Of a stretch of DNA of 64,000 nt, positions 12,521 through 24,400 are shown one piece after another. The notes below the pieces were generated by a model. That model was not told the DNA's origin, did not search any database, and saw only the letters and a list, made by a program, of their open reading frames with translations. Positions within the stretch are counted from its first letter, which is position 1. Each line of letters starts with the position of its first letter. Made by a program: the position numbers and the translations under genes. Origin of the DNA: Trichoplusia ni (lineage: Eukaryota; Arthropoda; Insecta; Lepidoptera; Noctuidae); NCBI RefSeq assembly GCF_003590095.1, contig NC_039490.1, forward strand, positions 9,193,834 to 9,257,833. The letters are read 5' to 3'.

Positions 12521-12896
12521 TTAGAAGTACCTTTAACTTTAAAAAGTGACATTGGTACTTTGCCTGCGTTGGGATCGAATCTGCACTTCTTGTATATAAA
12601 TCCTTCTATTTTTCCGCAAGATCACAGCAACTGCTATATTATAACTTTAAAAGGTGATCATAGGCCTTGTCTTCAAATAATACATATTATAGGAAACTTT
12701 GACCATATTAAGAATAACATGAGATACGAAAATAGGCGTGGGAATAATACAATTAATACTTAAATAACTATAAAAAGCTAGAAATATAAGGAAATGCACT
12801 TAAAAAGGAGTTTTTAAGACGTTTAGCTGTACTGCTTACATATAATCTTTTTTTTAAGTATTTAATTAAAGTTAGTTTTGGTGAATTTTTATATGA

Positions 12897-13133
12897 AAAT
12901 AAATAAATGATAAATGCGGACAACATCACATACATTGTTCTGAACCCAAAGTAAGTTGCTAAAGCACTTGTGTTATGGAATTCAGATACAACGAAGGTAC
13001 CACAAACACCCAGACCCGAGACAATGTAGAAATGTGAATTTTTACATTGACCCAGCCGGGGATCGAACCCGGGACCTCAGAGCTAGCGACACCTTGAAAC
13101 TGGTGCGTGCGCCACTCGACCACGGAGGTCGTC
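12897..13133 (-). repeat. tRNA-like SINE, family A
   Basis: Minus-strand head GACCTCCGTGGTCGAGTGGC (A box) and CCCGGGTTCGATCCC (B box). A short tail runs through 'taacacaagtgctttagc' to an AT-rich end. Four copies are in the window and resemble SINEs described from Helicoverpa. Confidence 0.75.
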
Positions 13134-13503
13134 AAAAAAAACATATTAACAAATAAACGACTCATATATTTTCAGTTGTTTCTTGGATTTTGATGAACGT
13201 GCTTACTACTGTTATATAGAAGCCAGTAAATTTTGTTAATTGGCACAAGCTAATCTCCGGTATGGCTAGACCGATTTTAGTGGGAATTTTACTAATTACT
13301 AAGTAGATAAAGATATAGACACAAAAAATACACGATTCATTAAGAAAAAATCTACATATAATACAAATATTGCTAGAATATTTTATCACTGATGGTATTA
13401 GCTTGTAGTGCTTAAGGATTTATTTAAAAACCGTATGTTACAGAGCGACTGTGTATCTGACAACACAACACATGTTACTGGTTAACACAGAATCAAATAA
13501 TAC

Positions 13504-13725
13504 TGGCCTGTTGGTCTAGTGGTTAGTGGCCCTGACTGCTGTACCGGAGGTCGTGGGTTCGATACCCACCCAGGACAAATGTTTGTGTGACGCGCACGAT
13601 CATTTGTTCTGTCTGGGTATAATTTACCCATAATAAGTTTGTATTTAGAAATATATAAGTATGTTTATCAGTTGTCTAGTACTCATAATACAAGCTTTGC
13701 TTAGTTTGAGACTAGATGGCGTTGT
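13504..13725 (+). repeat. tRNA-like SINE, family B
   Basis: A near-intact copy with A box TTGGTCTAGTGGTTAGTGG and B box GGGTTCGATACCC. Confidence 0.75.
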
Positions 13726-15734
13726 GTCAATGTTGTGGAACATTTTACATTTTTAATAAGACTGGTATATTTAATAATAAAGACAAGTAAGCAGAAACAG
13801 ATAAACGCCTTTAAAAATAATAATATCTATATTTATACTTATAACTAACAATTGGTCTCAAAAAATATAAATTTTAAGGTACCAAACCGAAGTGGCGTTA
13901 ATTTTAAATTTACAAAAATAATTATTTGAAAATTTAAATATATCTTGAAGCAGAGAAAACTATATTATTTCATTCCGCGATAGGAAAATAATTTATCTAT
14001 GATTTTTTCTCGTTGGCTGTTTCTCACTTGGGGTCAAGAGAAAATCTTTAGACCCCACTTGAAAAACGACCCCAAGCGATCAACAAATTAAATGTCCTTT
14101 ACATTTTGCAAATATTTTTATTTACGTATATTAAGAATTTTATATTTCAAAACAGAAAAAAGATTTTTTATAAATATATACTTTTTTCAATTAAAACAGT
14201 TTTCAAAGACAACATTTATTTTGATTTAACGAATATATACTATAAATATATTTGTGCATATCTTTTAAAAAATTTACTAATTTCACAGGTACATAATCTA
14301 TTCTAAGTAAAGCTATTTACGAGATTATTACACACAAACTTACAAATGTACGCATTTATATCTTATTATTAGAAAAGCTTATAAAACTTCTTATTTTTTT
14401 TAGAAAATAAAGCTAAATACTGGCGCATTGAAAATTACTATTACCCCTTGCTGAGTTTGTGACCCCAAACTATTAACTATGACCCCAGTTTCTGAATACC
14501 CCATTCAATTTTCCCACGTTTCTATACACTCACTTTTCTTGTTTGTCGATCCGGTTGGATTTTTGCAACTCAATTTGAGGCACTTCCCGATAAGCTAGCA
14601 GGCTGAAATTTTCAGGGTAGCTTCAAACTTGATGACAATGCAATTTACAACTATAAAAACGGCTGGACTGATTTTGATAAAATTAGAATTGAGTTACATA
14701 AAAAACGTGGGTTCTTCGATTTTTTAATACTGTTATAAAAGTGAGTGCTCATTTGACACAAGATACTGGATCAAATGTTTGTTTTACGCTTGACGCAAAA
14801 CATGATCCACGAAACTGTCTCCAATGTACACTCGTTCTAAATAACATAACCCTTCTTTTTGGACACAGTTGGATAAATGAGGCATCAACTACCTCATCAT
14901 CATCATCATCACCAACAGCCTATATTCGCCCACTGCTGGACATAAGCCTCCCCACTACCGTAACTATATAGGTACAGAGACTGGGGTCAATCTGTGCAAA
15001 CGGGGTCAAAATAATGACCCCAAGCGATCAAAAATAGATTTTTGAGAGGTTTTGTGGAGTATTTTGATATATTCTTATTTAATATACAATATTACACGTC
15101 TGTGCAATTTGGCGCTTAAGAACTAGGATATTGTGTTTGTCTCTTTCTAACATACTGTGTGAGAAGAGGATGGGAGATTTTAGGAACAAATTATTAAATA
15201 CTTATAGATCGTTTTCTTTTTCATAAATAATTAATATTGTGAATTGATCAAACTATTAGGAAACGGTAGCAGACTTAAAAATAATATTTTAAACTAGTCC
15301 ATGCTATTAACTCAAATACCAGAAAAACTATAGATACAATTTTCAGAACACTTTAGTGGCAAACTACCACTAGAAAGGTACTAAAAGTGCCTAAATTGTG
15401 CTCAAATTTCGTTGTTGAACTCTTACATTTATTTACAAATTAATTATTGTTATTTACACGTAAATGGCAACATTATAAGCGCTGTATTGCCAGGCTATAT
15501 AAAAGTGAGAATTTCGGAAAATTATTTTCAGTGCTAGTGTTTGACGTTATATCGATAAATACATGAAACATCGATATATTTTTATCGATATTTTTCCACT
15601 TTAGCTATAACTTGTTATTTCTACTGATTCTTAGATATATATTATTTTAAATATTCTTGTTTCATATAAAGATATATATTGTACAGTGTAATCTGGAGAG
15701 CATAAAGCCAAACTTTCAAACGGTTAGACCCAAG

Positions 15735-15880
15735 CAGAGATTTTTCGTCTGTGTGTAATTTATCTTTAATATATATGTATTTAGAAATATATAAGTAAGT
15801 TTATCAGTTGTCTGGTTACCATAACACAAGCTCTGCTTAGCTTGGGATCAGATAACCGTGTGTGAGTTGTCCCAGGATAT
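15735..15880 (+). repeat. Family B SINE, 5'-truncated
   Basis: Only the tail is present, ending 'ggatcagataaccgtgtgtg...tcccaggatat', the subfamily also seen at 17586-17831. Confidence 0.6.
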
Positions 15881-16127
15881 ATTATATTACATTATTAAGT
15901 TTGCTTCAATCTATCTACATATTAGACTGACAAGAATTTAGGCAAACCAATAGGATTTTAATAGATTAAAACAATATTTACCTAAGAGTCAGTAGAAAAC
16001 TTTGCTTAGCATAATATACACTTAAATATACATACATATAATTAACACACTTATTATCAAAGGGCACTCAAATTTGAGAGGCTGTTACATCTATCGCTTT
16101 GGTATTAGATATGCGACTTTGACAAAT

Positions 16128-16264
16128 ACGGTTCGATTCAGGAGTAAGACAAGCATTTGTGTGATCCACGAATGCTTGTTCTGAGTCTGGGTGTCTTTGT
16201 GCATGTGACTTGAATGTTTGTGAAAGCCGCGACACAAGGATTAAATTCCTTAATGCGGGAGTCC
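16128..16264 (+). repeat. Family C SINE, 5'-truncated
   Basis: Begins at the B box region ('cggttcgattcagg') and keeps the complete tail. Confidence 0.65.
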
Positions 16265-16550
16265 TTTAAAAACAAGCAAAGCACATTGATAACGTATCTT
16301 ATTAAATTATTTTATTAAAAGAATAATAAAATAATTACCAAAATAGCAAATATTCAAGACAAAATGGACAGCCAAACCGATCAGATATAACGGCGTCTCA
16401 TATTTGAGTGTCGTTTAACTATTAAGCTAATAATGTCTGTGTATTGCTCTGATAATATATCACAGGGTTTTAAATAAAGCCGTGTTTAACCTTACGACAA
16501 GTCGTTGCGATTAGTCGCAATGAGATTACGAATTTGCATTTATTATTAAA

Positions 16551-16771
16551 TCTATACTAATAAATAAAGCTGAAGAGATTGTTTGTTTGTTTGAACGCGC
16601 TAATCTCAGGAACTACTGGTTCAAATTGAAAAAATATTTTTGTGTTGAATTGACCATTCATCGAGGAAGGCTATATACCATCACGCTGCGACTAATAGGA
16701 GCGAAGATACAATGGAAGAGAAAATGAGGAAAAAAACAGGGCAGGTATAAGAAGTCGCGGGCAAAAGCTAG
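16551..16771 (+). mobile_element. Helitron-like non-autonomous element
   Basis: Intact TC...CTAG termini between A and T, with a shortened interior relative to other copies. Confidence 0.6.
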
Positions 16772-17585
16772 TTATTTCATTTAATGAGTATAATTTCGGT
16801 TGTCAAGCGAAACACGGCTTTATTTTCTACAAAATAAAGTTTCTTTTAAAAGTATTATATTCCTTGAAAAATAATCTGCATTTCGGAATGGTCGTTTTTG
16901 ATATGGAATGTACAAAAACTATTGTATTTAAATTTATGACTGTCAATAGATTAAGAATAATTAGAAAATACTGAAATATAAAAAAAAAGACAAAGTATGT
17001 CAAAGGGTTGCCAAGTTCTAACTATTATAAGCTAAGTGTATTTGGATGTGTGGGCAAATCTTGGATAAAAAATCATAAAAGCCCAGTATTGGGCAGTATT
17101 TCATTTTTCTATGGAGGATAGAAAAATAGATATGTTCACTTAATTGCCTATCAATTAAAATATAACCTATAAGAAAAAATACATATAAATACCAAAAAAA
17201 GGAGACAATTTACTTTTAAAAGGAAAAGAAAATTATTATCTTTTGACAGTCATAAATTAAAATAACTCTCATGAATTTATGACAAAAACCATCATATTAA
17301 TTTTTACACAAATATTTTACATTATTAATATTATAATATATTTTGTACAATTTTGTTGCATAATAATATGAAAATAAAAATAATAATACCAGAATAGTTT
17401 CGTAGATGAGATTTTTAGAAACCAAACATACATTCTTAGTTTCTGACCATATAATGAGGTTTTAAAACAATTATAATCCTCTGCAATTTATTTATAATAA
17501 GTGTTTCATAATAATGATTAATTATAAGGAGTTGATTTTAGTTTTAACCAAACCTGATTTTAATGTTTGATCCAACGTTAAAATA

Positions 17586-17831
17586 TGCCTGTTGGTCTAG
17601 TGGTTAGTGACCCTGACTGCTATACTGGAGGTTCGATTCTTCGGGTTCGATTCCCGCCCAGGACAAATGTGGTGTGATGAGCACGACCGTTTGTTCTGTA
17701 TCTGGGTGTAATTTATCTATAGTATGTATGTATTCAGAAATATATAAGTAAGTTTATCAGTTGTCTGGCTACCATAACACAAGCTCTGCTTAGCTTGGGA
17801 TCAGATAACCGTGTGTGGGCTGTCCCAGGAT
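17586..17831 (+). repeat. tRNA-like SINE, family B
   Basis: Full-length copy with a short local duplication in the B box region ('ggttcgattcttcgggttcgattcc'), so two overlapping B boxes can be read. Confidence 0.7.
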
Positions 17832-18029
17832 ATATTATGTTAAATATATTATATATTGTGTTTGGTTCAAACAAAAACCTAATGTTTGAACAAAACGGTT
17901 TGATCCATTGTCAAATTGTTTTATAACTGCATATATGGTCAAAAACTGTTATACATATAGTAGAAAATACTCAAATAATGTTTGGTAGTTTTTTTTTTAA
18001 TTTAGATATATTAACACTAGAAAGAGAGA

Positions 18030-18035
18030 TTTATT
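18030..18035 (-). terminator. Candidate poly(A) signal of the BCH-domain gene
   Basis: Minus-strand AATAAA about 380 bases after the stop codon. If used, the 3' UTR contains the paired hairpins at 18110-18178. Confidence 0.4.
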
Positions 18036-18109
18036 TCTTCTGAAGGTCTTTTATATTAATATCAAGAAGCAACTAAATTAATTCGATTTTAAAGCTGTTT
18101 CTAGTTTAA

Positions 18110-18178
18110 CTGAAAATGACAACCTTAGGGGTTGTCATTTTCAGTCTTACTTTTTTCTAAGATTATTTTAGAAAAAAG
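18110..18178 (-). other. Two adjacent perfect hairpins in the predicted 3' UTR
   Basis: CTGAAAATGACAACC at 18110 is followed after 5 bases by its exact complement, a 15-bp stem. Six bases later CTTTTTTCTAA (18150-18160) pairs perfectly with TTAGAAAAAAG (18168-18178). Both stems are on the transcribed side of the BCH gene's stop codon, upstream of the candidate poly(A) signal. Confidence 0.6.
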
Positions 18179-18412
18179 CAATATTCAAATGGAAAAAAGA
18201 ACCAGATTCATTTATATTTAAAACAAATACTTGACAATAAGATCATAATATAAGATACAAAATATTACAATCGTTTACGAAAGAAATTAATTCCAAGAAT
18301 ATAAAAAAAAACATTTCCTCTCTTAAATCCTACCTTAACAAAAAACGACCTCCAAAACGAAACAAGACCCTCTCTCCAGCCCCTCCTTACCTCCTACTCT
18401 CTCGTACCGTAT

Positions 18413-21400
18413 CTATCGCCTGGTCGCGTCATATTGTTTCACGATCTCCGGTATAGCATTCGGCTCGACCGGCACCTTCTGCATCAGCTCCGATAAACTC
18501 CGAACGTATGACAACTTGCGAAAGAATTTTGAACTGGGAAAGATACGAAATAAACATTGTAATATTAAAACAAGGTTTGAAAACCTATTAATGTTATAAA
18601 CGCGAAAGTTTGGATGTATGGATGTTAGTTCCTCTTTCACGCAAAAACCACTGAATGGATTTAGGCGAAACTTGGTACAGAGATAGTTTATAACCAGGTT
18701 TTTTTTTGGGACTTTATCCTTGTGTCACGGGGTGTTTCACAAACATTCAAGTCACATGCACAAAGACACCCAGACTTTGGACAAGCATTCGTGAATCACA
18801 CGACTTGTCCTACGCGGGGATCGAACTAACACGTCGCGCAGTGGGTTTGGCGTGGTGACCTCAACCACTCGGCTATCCGTGCTGTCAAAGATTGACACGG
18901 GATAGTTTTTATCCCCAATTTATGATCTGTAGCGGACAGACAGCAACAGGTAGTAAATAATACAGCATTTTAATATAATGCAAAGCGAAAGATTAGGTAA
19001 AAAGAAAAAGTTGGAGATTCCATTATAAAATAACAAAAACAAAATCTATTTACCTTACAAATGGCTTGGTCAATATGACAAAGGATTTCAACCAGAACGT
19101 AGGATGAACTAAATACAGGTGTTTCAAGCTTTTCCGAAGTCTGAAATAAAAAAAAAAAACATTATTTTACAAATACTTTTCGACATTCCTTTAATCTCTA
19201 CCTTATTTATTTCTTAACAATCTCTTTTCTTTCGTCTGTCATATTAGAATATTCTCAGTCACTTCCCGCACATTCGTCCAATCAAAAGTCAAATATAATT
19301 TATTCAAATTAGGCTACTAAATAGCACTTTTTGAAGGTCAGATTACATTGGACAGCATCCAGTTTTGCCCACCCGTCACCGCTTCCTAAGTGCTTTTGCT
19401 GTGAGAGAAGAAACGGCACAACAAACTCCCCAGCAGAACGCTGTCTTTCCATTTACAATATAATTATTAAAAAATATGTCAAAATAAGTGTGTAGGTGCC
19501 GTGCCAAACAAACAAATATTTGAAGTTGTGGTACCTAATGTCCTGCGCACTCCACCACATCCCGCTAACTCCCCTGATGCTGGGGCCGCACTAGTAGCAA
19601 ACGTCAATGCCTATAGGTACCGCCACTGAAGCTATCACCTAGCGCTAAACGGCAAAATGTTAATGCCGTTGTCATATGGCCCCATAACGTGTATAACCCC
19701 ACCTCCTGTCGATGAGCTTGTAGCACTCGTGCAGCCAGTGGAAGCTGGGCAGGCGGCGGCGGCCCGCGCTGCCGTGCAGGTACACCAGCACGTAGTCGTC
19801 CGTCACCAGCCGCTCCAGGCTCCAGATCACGTAGCTGCGACAAACAGAAGGGGGGATAGGGATGATGACATGTTTCTTTCTGCTGTTGTAGTTTTAGAAA
19901 ATAAAGCTAAACTGTTAACAATGACCCCAGTTTCTGAATAACCAATTCAATTTGCCCATTTTTTATACACTCACTTTCTTGTATGTTTGTCGTTGCGGTT
20001 GGATTTTTATAAGTCTCAAATTGACTTCCCGATAAGTTTCAAATATCTTCACTCCTATCAGTCGTAGCGTGATGGTATATAGCCTAAAACCTTCCTCGAT
20101 GAATGGTCTATTGAATAACACACAAAGAATTTTTCAATTTGAACCAGTAGTTCCTGAGATTAGCGCGTTCAACCAAACATACAAACTCTTCAGCTTTATA
20201 TATTAGTATAGAAGTATAGATGAGGGCTTCAGTTGCGTGCGCTGCGGAAACTGTTCAAGATCTCGTAACCACGTAGACGAAGCCGCGGGCAACGGCTAGT
20301 ACAAGACACTTACAGGAACAGGTTGTCCATGCAGTAGGTGTAGTCGGGGCGCGCGTTGTCGGGCAGGTGGCAGGCGCTGAACACGATGAGCGCCGCGCCG
20401 CCGCCGTCGTAGCCGCCGTGCGATATCACGCGCTTGTACGGCTCTATTACCTACGGAATAGGGTCGAGAGTCCAGTAACGAAAGATAGAAAATTTGTATA
20501 AATGTAGTACACTTATAAGGGTAATGTTTGAAAAGAAATTTGTTGGAATTTGTTGGTCATTTGATATGAAAATGAAAAGGTTCAAGGATATATCACGATG
20601 CAACATATCGCCATACACGGACCGCTCTTGCAGTCAGAGTCAACAGCTCGTAGCTGCCATTTATAACCGCCCGAAGCGACTGCAACTGCTTGAGCGGTAC
20701 GTGTATTGAAACTGCAGATGACGCAACGGCGACCACTTAAAGATGCTGGCACTGTCTGCTTGAAGCAGTCCGTGTATGGCGGCTCTTAGTAGCCTTATTT
20801 GAATAAATGACTTGATTAGATTAGAGGAGGATATTGACATCCTTAGATTGTTACTTTTTTCCTAAGGATCCCTGAATAGCTACCTTCATATCACAGGACA
20901 CGTGTCCCCCTGGACGCGGGACACTGAGCCAGGCGCGCTCGTTGCTGAACTCCTCTGCTGCGGAGTACTCCGGGATGGGGTCGCTGCACTCCGACAGGGT
21001 GTTTGTGGACTTGGAGCTGAAGGTGGAAATAAGAACTCTTGAGAAAATTATAGGAAGACAGTGGTTGTTTAGATATGCACGTGAATGTTAAGGTTGAGAA
21101 AAATAAAAATCAAATTACAGAAAAAAATATCTCGTTACAAAAGATCGTTATTACATGTATGAAAATTTCTATAAAAAATAAATGAATACGATCGAATTCA
21201 GTAACCTTCTTTATTAGAAGTCGATTTAAGTATAAAAAATACGACTTGGTAACAAAAGATCATCATCAGATCGATCATCTCCCAAAATAAGCCGAGGGCC
21301 CAACGTATATGTAAAGCTAATCATTATGATTTAAACTTAGCTGATAAAAACACAACTTTTACTAAGCCCCCCCCCTCCAATTCAGGAAACCTACCGAAAA

Positions 21401-24400
21401 ATTAGGACCACAAAAGAATACCTATATTTTTATGGAACTTTAGGTTTTTTGATCCTGTTTAAGTATATTTTTTCTTTGTATGTGACTGATTCCTGAATAA
21501 AAAGAAGCTTGAAAAAAGGTCGATCTAGTTTCTGGACTATTAATCCTCATGATAGCATTAGGCTAAAAGGACTAACGAAATTAAACATGATCGCAATAGA
21601 CTAAGAGGTATAACACTCACATCTTGCTGCCCTCATCATCGCTGAGCACCAGGTGCTGGTTGACGGGCGGCTCCAGGTCCTGAGGTTCTGGAGGCTCCTC
21701 CTCCGACTCCATGGAGCAGGCGCTCACGCTGTCCAGGCTGCATCTGTCCTCTTCTGGAGGCTAGAAGATAAGAAGGTGGAGAATGGGCTAGGAAACTGGT
21801 GAAAATAGTCTAGAAATCAAGTTAACATCGAAAATAATCCATTTGTTTTGTGTAGTCTTAGTTTATCTTTTTGTAAAAAAAGTTTAAAATATAAAGGCAA
21901 CTAAAAACAATTGTTAAACCACAATAACTATTACCTGCCTAATTAAATTCACCACTTAAATATATCAATCGTCTATTTATTAACTTAATACGTGTAAGTA
22001 TAAAAGGAACACCAACATTCTTTACCCTTGTCACCCTTTTTTTGTCGCTGGGAAAAAATGCTGTTTACGCATCCCCTTCCCGCCGGGGGGCGAGAGAGGG
22101 GTATGTGGGACTCCCCGGAGAACAGCGTTCCCGGTATACCCACTAAAAAGACCCAGCGGCACTCCGACCTCGCCTGAGTGAAGGGGGCCTGGGAGTCTAT
22201 GTCGTCCAGTCCCCCACCGGCGACTGCCCCCTCACGCTCCCCCCAGAGGAGAGGGAGACCCTTATCACCCTAAACTTATGGAATACAGTGCTTCGGGGGT
22301 CTGTTTAATTTTTAACCGACTTCAAAAAGCAGGACTTTATCAATTCGTGTACATTTTTCAATATCTGTTATCTCAGAACTTCGGACTTTACGAAACGAGG
22401 TTGTTGATATTTGAATCTATATCTATACTAATATATAAAGCTGAAGAGTTTGTTTGTTTGAACGCGTTAATCTCAGGAACTACTGGTCCAAATTGAAAAA
22501 ATCTTTTTGTGTTGAATAGACCATTCAGAGAGGAAGGCTTCAGGCTATGAACCATCACGCTGCGACTAAAAGGAGCTAAGATATAATGGAAAATGTGAAA
22601 AAAAACCGGGCAGGTATACCTAAATCATAACTTATATCTTCTACCCACGGGGACGAAGTCGCGGGCAACAGCTAGTTGTTAATATTTTGTTCATTTACCA
22701 TGAAAGAGCTTCCACCCAAGGTATCTCAGTCCTTTAGACATTGGTGGTAAGTTTTAGTTATCAAACTAGCTGTTGCCCGCGACTTCGTCCGCGTGGGTAG
22801 AAGAAATTGCGACTATAACTTGAGATTGAAACTATCCTATCTCTCAAGTTGGATCGAACTGCACATGGTGTGCGAATTTCATTATAATCGGTTAAGTGGT
22901 TTAGGAGTCCATTGAGGACAAACATATACATTTACATATACACGAGATTTATATACAATATTAAGATATACATATGAGTACAATATTTATACATATACCT
23001 CTACCTCTGCCAGCCTCTCAACAATAAAACCTAATTCGTTGTATAACGCGGCCGATTGTTCTTGTTTCCCACGATTGGGTTTACAAACACAACACAAAAA
23101 CGAAGTTCCCAATCGTAAGAGTACGATACTGTTCCCTTTAAGTTTTTATAAATACTGCAAAGTGTAGGTACTTAGATAGAGGTAGACAATCTAGATGTGT
23201 ATGTGCGTGTTCGACTCGCGATCCCACCGCGTCAGCTCATGATTAAGGACTCCGGTTGGGTAAGAAACTAGTCGGGCTACCCCGATAAATACGCGTGAGT
23301 AAACCGTAATATATAAAGCTGAAGAGTTTGTTTGTTTGTTTGAACGCGCTAATCTCAGGAACTACTGGTCCAAATTGAAAAAATCTTTTTGTGTTGAATA
23401 GACCATTTATCGAAGAAGGCTTTAGGCTATAAAACATCACGCTGCAACTAATAGGAGCGAAGATACTATGGAAAATGTGTCAAAAACGGGGAAAAATATT
23501 CAACTTCGAGGGCTTCTGTTCAAAAATTCCTAACTTATAACTTCTAACCACGCGGACGACGTCGCGGGCAACAGCTATAATTAAATGAAGTAGATGTCAA
23601 ATTGACCATTTTGATATCCTATATGTATATCTCACCAGTTGTATTTTCCTCCTCTGCGCGTTAGGGCTTCGGTGTGCGGGCGTGTGCCTCAGCGCGACGC
23701 TCCCGGTGTAAGGGTCCAGCAGGGCTTGGTACGCGGACCTGTCCTCCTGCGTCGAGGCTGATATCACGTCTGGTGACTCCAAGTCCTGGGAAATATTATT
23801 GAAAGCTATATTAAAGAGTTATTGAAAAACGTAGTGTAGAAAGAGACGGAGGCGGAGCGCTATTGAAGACAACAATTTAATTTCAATCTTAAATTATATA
23901 AGAATGAATTCGTTAAATTCAATATAAGAATTCATTGCTTCCCATTTGACCAGACTAGTAGATAATGCCTTGCGGCATTATGTCCGCCTTATGTACATGA
24001 AAGTTAAAATAAATAAATCAAAATATGCAAAAGGATATATTTTATTCGAAATTCGCGTGCAACACGTATCTCATCTTATAAAACAAAAAAATATATATTG
24101 TAAGCACCCATCGTTATTTACAAATACACTAAAACATCTACCAGAAAAAATCGACTCAACTCAAAGAACACAGATTTCAATCATAAGTAAGACAACATAA
24201 AGCTTAAATTACAGTGTCTCACTATGAGTAGACTCGAAGTGGGGTAAGAAGTCTTCAACAAGGTCTTTTACTTACATTGTGAAGTCCAATACTACTGGAC
24301 ATCTCTATGGGAAGCTCAAAGTTGGGCATCGAACGGAGATGCGACGGAGACTCGCACCACTCCGCCACCTAGCGGACAAAATAACATTGTTTTAACAAGG

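Larger units (their letters stand above)
8680..18029. other. Intergenic region between reductase and BCH gene
   Basis: No coding exon was found over about 9.3 kb apart from the reductase 3' UTR. Separately listed repeats account for part of it. Other visible material includes a retroelement-like block at 10336-10680, an ATC microsatellite with a LINE-like tail (14888-14975), and very AT-rich unique sequence. Small ORFs here lack homology-like motifs and good splice context. Confidence 0.6.

Noticed and set aside
13015..13133. Possible tRNA gene on the minus strand
   Set aside because: B box is perfect, but the acceptor stem is not formed and identical heads occur in all family A SINEs.
12956..13165. 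Repeated short protein frame (also at 26844, 29098 and 38634)
   Set aside because: The recurring peptide is the translation of the family A SINE, not a gene family.
13504..13580. Possible tRNA-Glu gene
   Set aside because: A and B boxes fit, but the cloverleaf stems do not pair properly and the sequence continues into a SINE body found in several copies.
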